A stretch of 64,000 nucleotides of DNA, taken from positions 57,038,713-57,102,712 of the forward strand of contig CM069871.1 of NCBI GenBank assembly GCA_036172665.1, given 5' to 3'. The stretch comes from Prosopocoilus inquinatus (taxonomy: Eukaryota; Arthropoda; Insecta; Coleoptera; Lucanidae). Shown piece after piece: positions 1 to 12,912 of this stretch; the stretch's first letter is position 1; every line of letters starts with the position of its first letter. Below the pieces are notes generated by a model, which saw nothing but the letters and a program-made list of their open reading frames with translations, was not told the origin of the DNA and did not search any database. A program made the translations under genes and the position numbers.

Positions 1-1129
1 ACGTTATCGCTTTGCATTTAATAATGAATTAGTTAATGCGAATTGCAAAAAAAAAAACAGTAACAAGTCTAATTATAAAAAAAAATCTTTTAAATATTAA
101 AACTTAAAGATAAGCGATAAGGCGTAACTGGATGAACTATTTAAGCCAGAGAAAGTAATCTTCTGATTTCTTACTTTAATTGTGAAAAACATCCATGTAG
201 GTATAGTGTATTAAACAATGCACAAAATCTTGTAACCGAGTTTAACCCAGTTTTCTCATCTTAATTCAACTTTATCTTCAATTTATTTTCACATGCTCTT
301 ACAGGGATAAACTGAAGATTAAAGTTAAACTAGGATGGAAAAATCGGGCTTTAGTAGCAAAGAAATCTGCCATTTGCAATTCCAAATAAATAATATTCAA
401 TATTTAGACACAATTAGCTTCAGAAGCGAGTTCAAACGGTTTTATGTTTGCTTCTGCAAATTAATTTCCTATAGAAATGTTAAAAGAAAGCCTATGTTAG
501 AAAATAAATTTTCTTTATACGCAAAATAGATTTTTGTTTCAACTTATCAACGCTGACTTTCTTGAAACACAGAATTTAAATAAAATTAATTAAAAAAATC
601 TGATCGCCAAAAACAAACCCTGAAGTGTAGTAACTTCATGCGCGAAATTAATTTCAAACTGAGGAAACTGGCTGATTAAAAAATTAAAATAAAAAAAAAA
701 CTTCAACGAGGAACAAAGACTAATTAGAGAACTGCAGTCAAATGACCTGCAAGTATGTCTTTTCGTAAGTTCCCTACGTTTTTAACCCCTTTTCTCCCTC
801 CAGATTCTTACGCAAATGGGGAATATCGGATGATGCATTTCCTATGCGTAAACCCTTCATTGAGTGGATAAATTACTCGCAAAATTGCAACTTCCGAGGC
901 TACGACTCCGTTCTTTCTCTCTTAACGCCGAGCTGTTGTGTGCAGCTCAGTTCCAGAAAATTGCGACTGGCACTGCTTGATTCATGCCCTGGCCTCGTTC
1001 GTGTCTTTAATACCTTAAAATATAGGTATAATTTGTAACGGTCACATTTTTTGTTGCCGTTCCTTATTTTCCTGTGATTTTGGTTGTAAACTTCAAACAA
1101 ACACCATTTCGTTCTTTAATTTATATCGT
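1..1129. other. Gene-free A+T-rich stretch
   Basis: No supported gene. Short reading frames here have no recognisable domain and no coding signature. The only structure I see is a diverged inverted repeat: about 245-287 pairs with about 309-351, sharing the theme CCCAGTTTT-TC-CATC near its outer ends. A similar outer sequence occurs next to the hairpin at 32901-32974, so it may be a very old MITE. Confidence 0.5.
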
Positions 1130-2120
1130 TATTATGACTCTTAACGTCCCTACTTCTTGCAACTTTTGTTTCAGTTCTTAGTTAGGAATCTTCTTTTGCT
1201 CTAATTTTCGGAAATACTAATTAGGTGTCGCCCCTGGTTACGATCAATTTATTTATCGATGTCGTTTGCGGAAATGACGTCACTCCAGTGACAATCTGCA
1301 TCCGCCCTGCGGGTGGTTACAAGAGAACGACACGGTGTGGTCAAGAGCCTCAATCTTTGAGATGCGTGTTGGCTGGATGCAATTTTGGTGCAGTTAGCGG
1401 CTTATAATTCAACTTTTGGATTGAGTTTTTATCCTATCGGTTTATTATCATCCGTCTGCTCCTCTGCCGTAGAGCATTTTTCTGCCAAGGCCGTTTCACC
1501 ACGTGTTCCGTTCCGTACTTGATTTGGAAAAAGTGGCTCAAAGATCGTAAGTAAGTTTGTATTTAAGGACGATTAGGAAATCATTTTCTAAAATTTCTAT
1601 TTCGATTTCTGTAGAGTTTTTCCACGCTACCGAATTATTCCACCTTTGGATATTTTTCCGCTTCCGAATTTTTCCGCTACCGAGTTATTCCATGTTTGGA
1701 TATTTTGTCTACGACCCGAAGCTTTCTCGTTGGGTGTTACTTAAGTTGCTAATGCCGGTACCACCTTTGATCCCGCTTTGTCGAGAAGATAAGTGCTGCT
1801 CTGGAATTTTGCGTCGTCTCTTTGAAGAGGATGAGTAACAAACAGCATCATTTGTTTTTTCGTACCGCATGCAAGTAAGACATTACTTATTTATCGTATC
1901 GTATGCAACCTTTCGTTGGAGCTTATCGTAACGTTAATGGTCTAAGGACATTATTACTTTATCGTACCATAAATAAAGTATATTTAAAGCTTACCTTATC
2001 GTATAAAGATTTTGTTTGATTATCGTTTTTGATTGTCAAAAGACAAGACTAAAAGAATATTAGGTCACGTTCCTAAATCGATCTACATTGTTCAGTTTAT
2101 TGTAATTTTTTTGTAATATT
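1130..2120 (+). repeat. Dispersed ~1 kb repeat, copy A
   Basis: This stretch aligns by eye, in order, with about 23880-24800. Shared blocks include CTAATTTTCGGAAAT, a block with GTCGCC about 20 bp later, AAATGACGT, a CTACGACC-GA-GC block, TTGCGT-GTCT, GATGAGTAA, ATCGTACCATA and GTCAC-TTCCTA. The order is conserved but spacing differs, so the copies are diverged. No protein domain is evident, and small frames inside it (such as 1557-1838) are not conserved as proteins. It could be an LTR or a non-autonomous element. I cannot identify its ends. Confidence 0.6.
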
Positions 2121-5096
2121 AAGAAACACCACGTTACTTTTATTTTTTTACATTGTAAATATTATTGACATTTATTGGTATTCTGTGCTAATCCATCTTT
2201 TGTTAACTTATGCAACCCATATTTAATTTCAAATTATATTTTTTTGTTACATGCATTCTGAATTTTCAATTTATGAAACAATTTAAGAAACTTGATCTAA
2301 ACAAACTTTGAGTTACAGGACTTTTTTAGTAATTAAAGTTAAAAGAAATTACCTGGCGCTCAATTTTGTTTCGTTAGTTGCCGTTTATTTCTTTGACGCA
2401 GTACGCAACTTTTCTTTAGAAAAAGTGTTCAAAGAGTTATCCTTCAGAATTCACCTCATTCACCTCAGCCTCCGACTTTTACTGAGCTATGGCAACAAAA
2501 CAGGTAAGAACCTTACTTACAAAAAGTGTACGTCACAAATTCAATTGCAACATTTAATTGTCTATAAAAACTTTGCATCTCTGCGTACTGAATATCCGAA
2601 CCTTTACAATAAGGCGCTTTTGGTGTTTATCGCAAACACTAGTCGCATACGCCGCAGTTTTTTAAATTAGAACTGTTTCTATCTGCACACGATTTTTCAA
2701 CGCAATCTATTGAAGTAAAGTACCAATACGAAGCACCTGAAAATGCCTTTGATCATGTGATGGCGCCTCCCTAATATACTGCCTCGATGTATGTAGTAGT
2801 TGATGAAATTGATTCAGGTTCGTATGAAATAATTATTTTTCACTGATTGCAATTAAAAATGATTGGAGGCTTCGGTCTGATATATTTCAAAACAATTATT
2901 TATCAATATCTCATTTTAAAAGAGTTACTAACCATCAATAATAATTTCTACACAACGTCGTGTGGACAATAAAAACGTGTTGTAACAGTGACACATTCAA
3001 TCAATGTTAATGGTAGCGTATTAAACTTCAAAGCAATATTGATGAGATCTATTAATGATGCTCTTGAACTAATGATAACTTTACGATCATGAATGAATGG
3101 ACTTACTCCAAAGAATTATATCATAACTATGTATAGGAGAAATATATTTTGCGCGGATCAAATTCCAATGAAGCGGGCAATATAAGATATTAGACCGTAG
3201 CGTGTAAACAAACGCGAGGGCTGCGGAGACAATTCACGCCGCTACAGCAATGGTGTTACTCAGTATAACAAAAAACAGAGCAATAGTGCCGCAATAAAAA
3301 ATTACAGTTGTATAATCAATTCTTCTTGTTTAAATGTGTAAAGATTTTCAGAGTAATTAGTTGACCAGTTGTACATCGACCGGCGAACTTTATTACGACA
3401 TTGCGTCATCTAGTAAGAACGCCGTAAATTATTTTCACCGTCCCATTACACAATGTGCCTGTTCGATACATTTTTACGGCGCTACTGAAACGATGGCGTG
3501 TACTTATTGAAATCCTATGCTTAATCATAACTAATAAGAGTTTAGATTGCGATATCTCACTGCCGAAATTTGACATAAGTGATTATCAATCTTGTCTTAG
3601 AAATTTTCCATTTTAACAAAAGTGTTAACACTTTCCTAAAGTGGAGTTTTCATAAAAATTAGTGACCATTTATTACGCGACTGCAAATTGTTCAGAATGC
3701 AAGGGTTAATTTAATGACCATCAACTACAATTCATTATAAACGATGTCGTTACCTGACTAATCAATCAGTTCACGTATTATTAATTGCTGATAAATCTCG
3801 TTGTAACCATTCAATGCTAAACATATAAAAGCTTGAATTTCCAGGGTACAATGATGAATAGACTTGCAACGCCCACCAAGATAATGAATGACGTGTGTGT
3901 ACCGGAAAGGATATCGTAATGTGTAGTAAATGACATAAATATATCGGAAAAGATTCGTGAAATGTCAAAGGTAGGAATTCAAATGGAATTCGGAAATTTT
4001 ATTCACAACCATTTCTGAAATCCACAATTTATCCAGTTAGGTTTTTTTCGAATTAAAATTACTGACTGTCAATAGTTTTGTAATACATTAAAATTGTCAA
4101 ACTCTCGGCGATGTGCTCCCATTCGACCGACTCCTGACCAAAACTATCAAAATGATAAAAATGATAGCGAGACACCACTGATTAGGTTACTTAAAATTAA
4201 ATACGTTATAAAATCTTGAGTTTCAGTGAGTGCAATAAACAATTAAAAATTATTCAACTTTAAATGAGTGAACTTTTGTTTTAATTACAGTTTGAAATAA
4301 GAGCACGACGTCGGAAACGTTAGAATTAAGTATAAAGAAAGTACTTAATGGGGGCATCATTACCATTAGGAATGAATGTGCGAGTTTGTATTTACACAAT
4401 GGTTATTTCGCCTTTAATGTGTACACTGCCGATGTAAATACTACCGTAATTTACGCACTTAAAGCAGAATTTTGTGTTATAATGTAAGTGGAGAAATCGT
4501 TTTGAGGAAATTAGGTAAGATGGGTATTGTAAATTCAATGTACAAAGGACTACAGAGACGACGCGAAGGCAATTGCTATTAAGTAAAACGGGACCGGTGG
4601 GCGGGGCTTATGCTAGCACCAATATGGGGTTTTAAGTCCACTCATTTTCGTAACTAAGTTCGCATGAGGCAATCTTGCGATATTATTTTCAAAACTTGAT
4701 AACAATATCTACTAAGTATAAATAAATGCTCCATATTAACGTTTACTTAAAGAAGCTCTGTATTCAAAAAATAAGGATAAAGATCTTACCCGAGTGTGGT
4801 CATGATAACTTAATGATTAGTGCAAAGAATTATACACTCTAATTAATAACAGCTTAGATTGCTACATCTGGCTCCCGAATTTTGACTTAAAATTGTGTGA
4901 AAATTGACAAACACCATTCAATTCACTGACTAATTAATAATTTGGCGCCAAAATTATTTTAAAGTTTTGGTTATTGAAAAAGAGAAATCCTGCAAGTGTT
5001 ACAGCCTCATTATTTTTATTGCTGAGTTTACTTTCTGATTACAAAATATTACAATTGTATATTGTGTCACTCACTTTGCTACCAAACCCTTCGCAC
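2121..5096. other. Gene-free stretch with two diverged motif copies
   Basis: No gene is supported; a 120-codon frame at 2308-2670 has no recognisable domain. Two segments, about 3505-3600 and 4805-4915, are diverged copies of one repeat. Each carries an AGATTGC-A-ATCT...TTTGACATAA/TTTGACTTAA theme. Related motifs lie at 21903-21972 and next to the Penelope-like relic, so these are probably scraps of a dispersed element. Confidence 0.45.
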
Positions 5097-5400
5097 TTAC
5101 CTGAAAACTAGCAAGATATCGACACGGATGGAGAGTAGCAAGAAAAGTGCGTAGTTATACGCGGAATTCCCTAGCTCGAGTGGAGAATTGGGTCGTGGGT
5201 CGGACTGCGACGAAATAGGTTTACGGGCGCCAGGGATAATTTGTCCAACGGGATTCCTTGTCAATCCAAAACGCTTATCTCTACGAACGAATTGCCTCAC
5301 TTTTACTATTGTGCAACAAAGTCGTAGGCCACATAAGTTCAACAATAAAACAAAAAGTCTGGCAATTTATCGCTCAAATAAAGTCAAAATTGATATCAAC
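5097..5400 (-). repeat. Leader-like dispersed repeat, copy 1, ending in a splice donor
   Basis: Homologous to 28830-29160. The best shared block is at 5241-5282 (starts TTGTCCAACG), with another at 5359-5376. On the minus strand the homology runs to a perfect 5' splice-site consensus, CAG|GTAAGT, at the 5097 end. A GGCGCC core lies inside at 5222-5236 (TACGGGCGCCAGGGA on plus), and the same 15-mer occurs at 17183-17197. An 82-codon frame on the minus strand is partly shared between the copies but has no known domain. It could be an untranslated leader or first exon of a retroelement. The family is unknown. Confidence 0.5.
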
Positions 5401-6785
5401 TATTTACGGTAATTACGCTTCGAGCGCGAAAACGTTCGTCCCACGTGCCTAGATTTAGCAAGATGGCGCATGTCACAGGGCTAGCAACAGGCGGATCGTA
5501 GAATAAAGAGCAGATAGATAGGGTTGGGTTCACAGAATAATAATAATAATTTCTTATTGTCTGCTCCTTTCCTGCTGCAACAATCACGAATAAGCACAAA
5601 ACGCCATAACTTTGCCCTAAAACTAAACAAAACTAGCCGAATTTGGTTTTGTTTCAGGAATGAAAATGATAAATTGCACTGTCAATGAAAGAAGTGACGC
5701 ACCAGTATGGCGGAACGCAGATTGTTTTAATTGTGTTCTTCTATGTAATAGCGAGTCCTCAGATACGAACTCATTTCACTAATTCAATATGACTACTTTT
5801 ATTATCGCGTTCTTCGTCGCTGGAATGATTAATTTAGCACACTTCAAATAATCTCATGCTTTGCATTTTATTTTAGACGCTTGTTTAGGTTTTCGTTTTA
5901 AAATACCCCGGCTATAAATTAGTACAAAATTCTCGATGAATAGGCATTCCTTTGTGGTTTTAAATAAATAATATCTTTCGAAGATTCTATTTCTAGATAA
6001 AATTGCATCATCTTTTGAAACGAATGCAAGCGTATTTCTTCTGGTTCGTGAGAGACTTAGGCGAAATTGTTATTCTACGCATTCAGACAGTTGTAAAATT
6101 TCCGTCGTCGCTTGTTTTTTTTATTGAATCAGTTATGTTTCGTATATGTTTTTGCGAGCTAATATTTCGACGGACAGTTTTAATTGGTTTCAACTTTGAT
6201 CATTGATGCCACTGGGGTTGGCTTACGTCGGATTGATACTTGTTGGTCCCTGCCCATGTCATGATTGTTTCGATTCTTGCAAACCCTCCTTTCTAGGTCT
6301 AGGACTGACCGTAGACGATGCTTGTCAGGTGAGAGCTAACTTTACTTGCCTTTACTAAAGCCGAATTTTGCGTTGCGATTTATTTGAGTTTAAGGTGCTT
6401 CTTGCCATTAATTTAACGTCTGTTTATTTTCAAGCTTTATTGCAACTAATATTCCTATTCTCTTATTAGTGTTTACAAGTAAATTTTAGTAAAGCTGTTT
6501 GAAAATATTTTAAGACGCATACATATTTGATTGCATTACCTCGGGTACAAACTGTAAACGCACCCTTTCAAGTCATATCTTGGTTTTACTGCTTTTGATT
6601 TTGAACTCTCGCGCATTTGTTGCTGACCAATTTTTGTTATTAAATCTTTGTTGCCTAATCTGAGTAATTTCCATTTTCTTTGATCCTCATTTTTGTCGCG
6701 TTTAATTAACACCCACACCCGTCACAACTGGAGTTGCTGGCTGTGCTGAAAGTTAATTTCCTCAGCACAAATCATTTTCACTTCA
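5401..6785. other. Gene-free stretch
   Basis: No gene, RNA or repeat structure I can support. Short open frames (for example 6003-6206) show no domain or codon signature. Confidence 0.4.
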
Positions 6786-6922
6786 GGGGCCTTATTCTAG
6801 AATCGAGGGAACAAACTCGCAAAAGAACGTGACGTCAGAATGATCTAATTTTCTTACGATTTGTATTATTTTGTGTCACGTTCTCTTGCGAGTTTATCCC
6901 TAGATTCGAGATTAAGGCCTCA
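6786..6922. mobile_element. Small foldback MITE
   Basis: Imperfect inverted repeats of about 43-45 bp bracket a short AT-rich centre. Left arm about 6786-6833 begins GGGGCCTTATTCT and ends AAGAACGTGAC; right arm about 6876-6921 is its complement (GTCACGTTCTC ... AAGGCCTC). The length (~137 bp) and absence of coding capacity fit a MITE. No target duplication can be assigned with confidence. It resembles the element at 21424-21573 in beginning GGG(G)C-TATTCTA. Confidence 0.75.
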
Positions 6923-9900
6923 GGTACACAGTAACATAAGAGTGAGAAAAATATAGTAACGAGATCACTCCAGTTAAATTATCGAAAACAAATTATAAAA
7001 CTAATTAGTTATAGTATCCTCTTTTAAAAATTGGTTTTGCGACATGTCAGTAATGGTATTATAAATAATAGGTTTACCCGGGCAATGAAGGCCTTGATAT
7101 AAATCCTTTTACTGCCTTTAGAACGGCTGGATAGTTACAAGAACACGTGTCGACCTTTAATATAATTTACTTCAATAAATAGTCCTCGGACACAAAAACC
7201 AATTTAAAACGGGAATACTATAATAGAAGTTCTAATTTGTAACATAATTCCACCACTTGCTAAATAATGAATGGTAAGTAACTAATGAAAATTACAAAAA
7301 AAAATCCGCTACTGGAAATTGATTGGTTGATTACAGATCATAAATAATCTTGAGGAACCCGTTTAAGTTGCGAGATCCTTTGGCTAGAAAAATATAATAC
7401 ATAAGAATATGTTCAATGTTCAAGACTACTCATTAGTAGTCTTGAACCTAAGTTCATTAGCTAGGTTTGGACTTTTGTGGTTTTTTTTTTATCTGTTTTT
7501 GACGCCGCGCCGGTGACCAATTCATAACGGTCTTCAGAACGTTCAATTACCAAAACCAGTTGACTTGAAATGGCAGTCGGTCCAGTTCTTCAACCAATGA
7601 CGTATGGTGATGTCAAACTAAAATGACTCAGGTTCGGAACAGCTTCGCCAATAGCCGGTTTCACAATAACGTTGCGCTGTTCCCTATAAGGAAGGAAATT
7701 TCATGACTGTCCAACCGCGTGGAATAATAATGTCAAACAGTTCTCACGAAACAAATGGAATGCGCTTAAAAATGTTTCAAAAAATGATGCAATTATACCT
7801 AAGAATAGAAACTCGGTATTATTTAATCGAAACACCATCGAGAATTTTACGTCATTTTATGGCCGAAGTATTTTAAAACGTCTGAGTTAAAACACAAAGC
7901 GTGAGATTATTTGCTGCTTTTAAATACAATAAAATCCGACAAAGTAGGTGCAACATGAAGCGCTTTATCACACACGGGGTTTCCTAATATTGTGCAATCC
8001 AGACTAGATGCGAATGCAACTTAATATACAAGTTGTTTCCTGAGAAACGGTTTTCTAAACGTAATAATACGTATGTGAAGACTTTGCCAAGTAGTTTCTA
8101 AATCGGAGTAGTGAATATCAAGAAATCCAGGATCTCTTGTCTTGAATAAAATATCTTTTAAAATCTAAATTTTGTTTCCTTTTAATATAAGTTAAAAACA
8201 TTTCCATTGCTCAGCTCAAGTAAACTAACATTATTTAATTTGTTTGCGTAAGTTTCAACGACCCAATAAATCAAATTGTTTTTAAAGTTACATTTGAATT
8301 TCAAATTTATTTTGTCAAATTTCTGACTTAATTTTGTTTAAGTTTCGATATTAATATTAAAACTGATTTTTCTTAGTAAAGCGACAGGCGCACTGTGCCC
8401 ATTTTACAACATGATTTTTTTTAATGTTTCAGTAATTGTGGGGACTTTTTATATCACTTGTAATTAATTTAATAACGTGATAAATAACATATTAGTCCTA
8501 GTTTTTCTTATCGAATTCTAGAAATTTTTATCATTCCACAACTGATATTTATATTCCGTTCGAAACGAACCTTTCTTTCCTTTCTATTCTTGTTTGTCTT
8601 CCTTACATCTCCAGATTATTTTCTTTCTTGCGTTTTCACTTCATCAACTTGCCTTGCTTTGCTGAGTGTTGTTTCTTTAAGTGACCTCCCTTTTCCCCAT
8701 CTCTGATGCGTTCCAGTCTAGAAAATTCCTTTTGTGGTTCTGTTGCTGCCTTTTGTTTTATTTTCTCTGTAAACTGTTTCTTTTTAATTCCTGCCGTTAT
8801 GAATTTATGTTGTGTGTGTACAGTAATAAATAAGTTTGTAACCGACAGGCTATGACTTGGTAAAGGGACGATTAAGGTCACTCGGTAGCTGGGTACTTAC
8901 CGAGGTTCTTGTAATTATCGGGTATTCGGGTACTCATGTTCATATGAACCATTTAAATAAACGGATACCCGCCGTCATTCATAGTAAAAATAAACGTGCT
9001 CTAAAATTTTGTTATTTCATCTCAAGTTGAAGCGTATCTTTTCGCTTCAATGTAAGAAAAGGCACTAGAACAGAAGACGAGATTTTGTTTCTCAAACGCA
9101 ATTATCGCAGCAAGTTTTCCAGGAAAATCTCATTAAAGCTTGTACCTCTTAAGCTCATATTTTTCGCGATATCTACTTTCCTTCAGAACTAATTCTTGCG
9201 AGTATTCTTCTTTCAATCAAAAAAAAAAATTGTAACTGTGAGTGTTTAAGATAACAGAACAATATCACATAACAATAATCGTTAAAAGTGGCTTAATTAA
9301 CAATTTCCAAGTAAGTGAGCCAGGTATCCCGATATTATTCAATTAGAATTATATTCTGGGCTCGCATTATCACTTATTGTTAGACCAAGTATTTGATTAG
9401 GATGCAACTGTTCTTTTTTATATAAAATTTAAAAACTAAGAGCGAAATATAAGTCAATCAATAAACGTTAACTGTGGTAGACTGTCACTCTCAAATCGAT
9501 ATCAAATTTAACCTCGTGTCAAACGAGCCTAACGCGTAACTATCAATTACTTCGTCTTAATTGTTTTCGTGTATCTATTAAAAGTTCAACAACGATGAAA
9601 ATGTATTTCCTATCCGATCCACGAAACATATAAATTGCATGCAGAAATGTTAACAAATTCCCCCCAATAAATGATATATTTAGATTTTCCTGCTCCCATC
9701 CAGCTATCTCCGATTAAAAAATTGATATTTATTGCCATGCAGCACGATACTCCAACCCGTTAAACGAGGATTAAGAAAGGAGTCGTACGTGATAAACTAC
9801 CCTTTTAGGTTCATTTTCTTTTCTGGCTGATTAATGACGCTTAAAATGCAAATGACTTCTGGGCGCTCGGGAAAAAAAATTATGCCGGAATTGCGTCTGT

Positions 9901-11076
9901 TTTATAAATTTCTCTAAACAATGTTCGTAAACATCAGAATTTTAATCGTGAATATGATAACGGTTATCATGTAAATTAATTGCCTTCATTTTTTAATCCA
10001 GCCTTCATTTGTAGTACATACTTTAAAGTAAATCTTCCATTGTGGCCCGTTTTCAATGAATCGCTTTATATGTATTAGTATACTTCTTGGTTATATTTGG
10101 TGTTCGGTAATTCAATGGCGTTTAGAAGGTGAAACAGCCAAATGAAGTTTATTAGATCCTTGTAAATTTATATGCCATAGCCGATTTAATTATTGTCTCC
10201 AGGGACTTTATGGAGCAAATATATTTAAAAGGAGGTAGAAAGACCGGGCTTAAAGTTTACTTGTGTGCTCTTTCCCGTACGCAATTTGTAGTGTTATTCA
10301 TAAATCGCCGCATTCCCAAACCGTATATAATTTTTCGTCAATTTAGATGTTATCTTCGGGAAAACAACATCCGATCAAGTTAATACAGCTACCTAATTTA
10401 GATTTCTCGTATGATATATGGTTAATATACGGTTCCCATATCTACTACTAAAATAAGGATAAATACCTGCAATAAATTATTTTTGTATAATCAACCTTAT
10501 TTTTCACGAGTGTGAAAAATAAACTGAGTCAACAATCCACCTGTAGATATACAAGATAGCAGAAATCAGACATATTACCAAAGTATTAACGTACGATGTT
10601 ATTATATTTACCTTTAGTTTAGCTTTAGTTGTTCCATCGTGTGTCCAAAACGTAATTACATGAGACTTAGCCACGAAAGAGAAAAGTCTACTGCAAGCTA
10701 CATAATTCATTAATTGACGGCAATGCTGTTCTTGTTGCAAACTTATTTTCTAGATTTAATTAACTTACAATTAGGTACAATAGTTTTTAGAACATAACTG
10801 AACAGCTACAAAAAAAAAACTAGGAATATTACTCGTTGTTGTTGAAACAAAATGTCACGTCAGAAATATTTGTAGAAAAGTAAATAGAATAAAATTATTT
10901 CAAAATTAAAGTTCAAGTCCGTGCAAATTAGAATTATGAAAGTCAGGATCAATTAAGTGCATACTGCCATTCCCCTATGCAGCAAAAGCCGTCAGTGGAT
11001 AACCATTACGATAGGCGCGGTTATTTTCATATTGCGAAGTAATGTGTAACGCGACGAATTACAAGTGTTTTATTTA
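6923..11076. other. Gene-free stretch with one hairpin
   Basis: No gene supported. It holds the short perfect hairpin at 7418-7447 and, at about 8905-8965, a cluster of GGGTATTCGGGTA / GGATACCCG words that may be a decayed transposon end. The 81-codon basic frame on minus (8636-8881) has no recognisable domain and was not called. Confidence 0.4.
7418..7447. repeat. Perfect 13-bp-arm hairpin
   Basis: GTTCAAGACTACT, a 4-nt loop CATT, then AGTAGTCTTGAAC. The arms are perfectly complementary. It is too short for a typical animal pre-miRNA and has no terminator context in a eukaryote, so its role is unknown. Confidence 0.7.
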
Positions 11077-12912
11077 TACAGAATGTCCCAGAACTCCGCA
11101 AAAGTTCTATAACTTTCTTGCTATTCCAGGTATCGACTCAAATTTTCTTTTGTATAATAGAAGGGCTTCCATTGCACATTTTAAAATTATTTTCGTTTAT
11201 ATACAGGCTGTCCAAGTATTATAAAAATATTAAAGTTACCTTTTTTAAATTGAAACACCCCATTTTGACTTCATTTTTGGATTCTACACTAAATTTTGCG
11301 TTAAATTTATTTGAGTCATTTTTGTGTATCAATCATACTTTTTGATGTGAGTCAATTATTTCTTGGAAATTCCCGGATACAAGGTTCCATTAAAAAATTC
11401 GTAACTTCTAAACCACTAAAGATCACGCCACCGATTTTTTTTCAGTCAATGCCAAGACTGTGGCCAATCATTCGAGATCAAACCAAGTAGTGAAGGGATA
11501 TTCCAAGGCTTACTACGATTTTTTTTAATATGAATAATTATAAATAACAAAACCTCCATTTTTTCAAATGGAATACCCAGTATATTTTCAAGCTTTTCAA
11601 TGATATACAGTTTGTAGGGTCCAATTCTGATATTCGACGAGTTATTGAGAAAATAGTAATTTTTAGATGTAAATATTTAATAAACAACTGAAAGTTTCTA
11701 GTAGATTGGTACCAAAATGAAAAGCGATTCATATTTTAAAACAACGTCGCGTTAGTTACGGATATATTGTGACAAAAAGTGCGAATTTCATTGGTTTAAG
11801 ATTTTATTCGCTGTTCATGATTATCCGCGATCGATCAGTAGGACCGCGGCTTTAATTTATAATTTATCCTCCCAGTTCGCGTGAATTAGAAGTTCTATTG
11901 ATGATTCATGTAAATTCTAACTTGAGTACGCAGGAAATCTCACGGGAAACTGATTTGTATGTTACTTTCAAATTTTAACTTGAGTACTCGGGAAATCTCA
12001 AAAGAAACTGACTTGTATATGAGTTTCTCCCGAGTACTCAAGTTACAATTTTCATGAATCATCAAGAGATCTTTTAATTCACGCGAACTGGGAGGACAAA
12101 TTTTAAATTAAAGCCGCAGTCCTACTAAATGATCGCGGACAATCAAGCACAGCGAATAAAATATTAAACCAATGAAATTCGCACTTTTTGACACAGTATA
12201 TCCGTAACTGGTGCGACATTGATTGAAAATTAATTGTTTTTCATTTTGGTACCAAACTACTAGAAACTTTCAGTTGTTTATTAAATATTTACATCTAAAA
12301 ATTACTATTTTCTCAATAATTTGTCGAATATCAGAACTGGACCCTACAAACTGTATATCATTGAAAATCTTGTCAAAAACGCTATGGAATGGTGTGAAAA
12401 TATACTGGGTGTTCTATTTGAAAAAAATGGAGTTTTTATTATTTATAATTATTCATATTCAGAAAATCGTAACAAGCCTTAGAACATCCCTTCACCACTT
12501 GGCTTGATCTCGAATGATTGACCACAACCTCGGCATTGACTGAAAAAAAAAAATCGGTTGCGTTATCATTAATAGTTTAGAAATTACGAATTTTTGAATG
12601 AAACCTTGCATTCGGGAATTTCCAAGAAAAAATTGACTCACATCAAAAAGTATGATTGATACATAAAAATGACTCAAATAAATTTAACGCAGAATTTAGT
12701 GTAGAATCCAAAAATGAAGTCAAAATGGAGTGTTTCAATTTAAAAAAACGTAACTTTAATATTTTTGTAATACTTGGACAGCCTATATACAAACGAAAAT
12801 AATTTTAAAATGTGAAACGGAAGCGCTTCTGTTATACAAAAAAAAATTTGAATCGATACCTGGAATAGCAAGAGAGTTATGGAACTTTTACGGAGCTCTG
12901 GGACACCCTGTA
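11077..12912. mobile_element. Giant TA-flanked foldback element (1.83 kb)
   Basis: Element 11079-12910 is flanked on both sides by TA. The left end reads CAGAATGTCCCAGAACTCCG and the complement of the right end reads CAGGGTGTCCCAGAGCTCCG. The complementarity does not stop at a short TIR: it continues almost to the centre near 12,000-12,025, so each arm is about 0.9 kb with point differences and small indels. The left arm also carries an internal duplication of about 66 bp near 11925-11995 (two copies of an ACTTGAGTAC-C-GGAAATCTCA block). Both arms contain the same short open frame (11538-11732 minus; 12223-12507 plus), which is a by-product of the palindrome and not a gene. TA plus a CAGGG-type end suggests a Tc1/mariner-group transposase, but none is encoded. 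Its transcript would fold into a long dsRNA. Confidence 0.88.

Noticed and set aside
8636..8881. 81-codon basic frame on minus
   Set aside because: Lys- and Gln-rich with no recognisable domain, no support from flanking sequence.
11538..12507. Matching short frames in both arms of the 1.83 kb foldback element
   Set aside because: They are the same palindrome read twice, are not conserved as protein beyond base-level identity and carry no domain.
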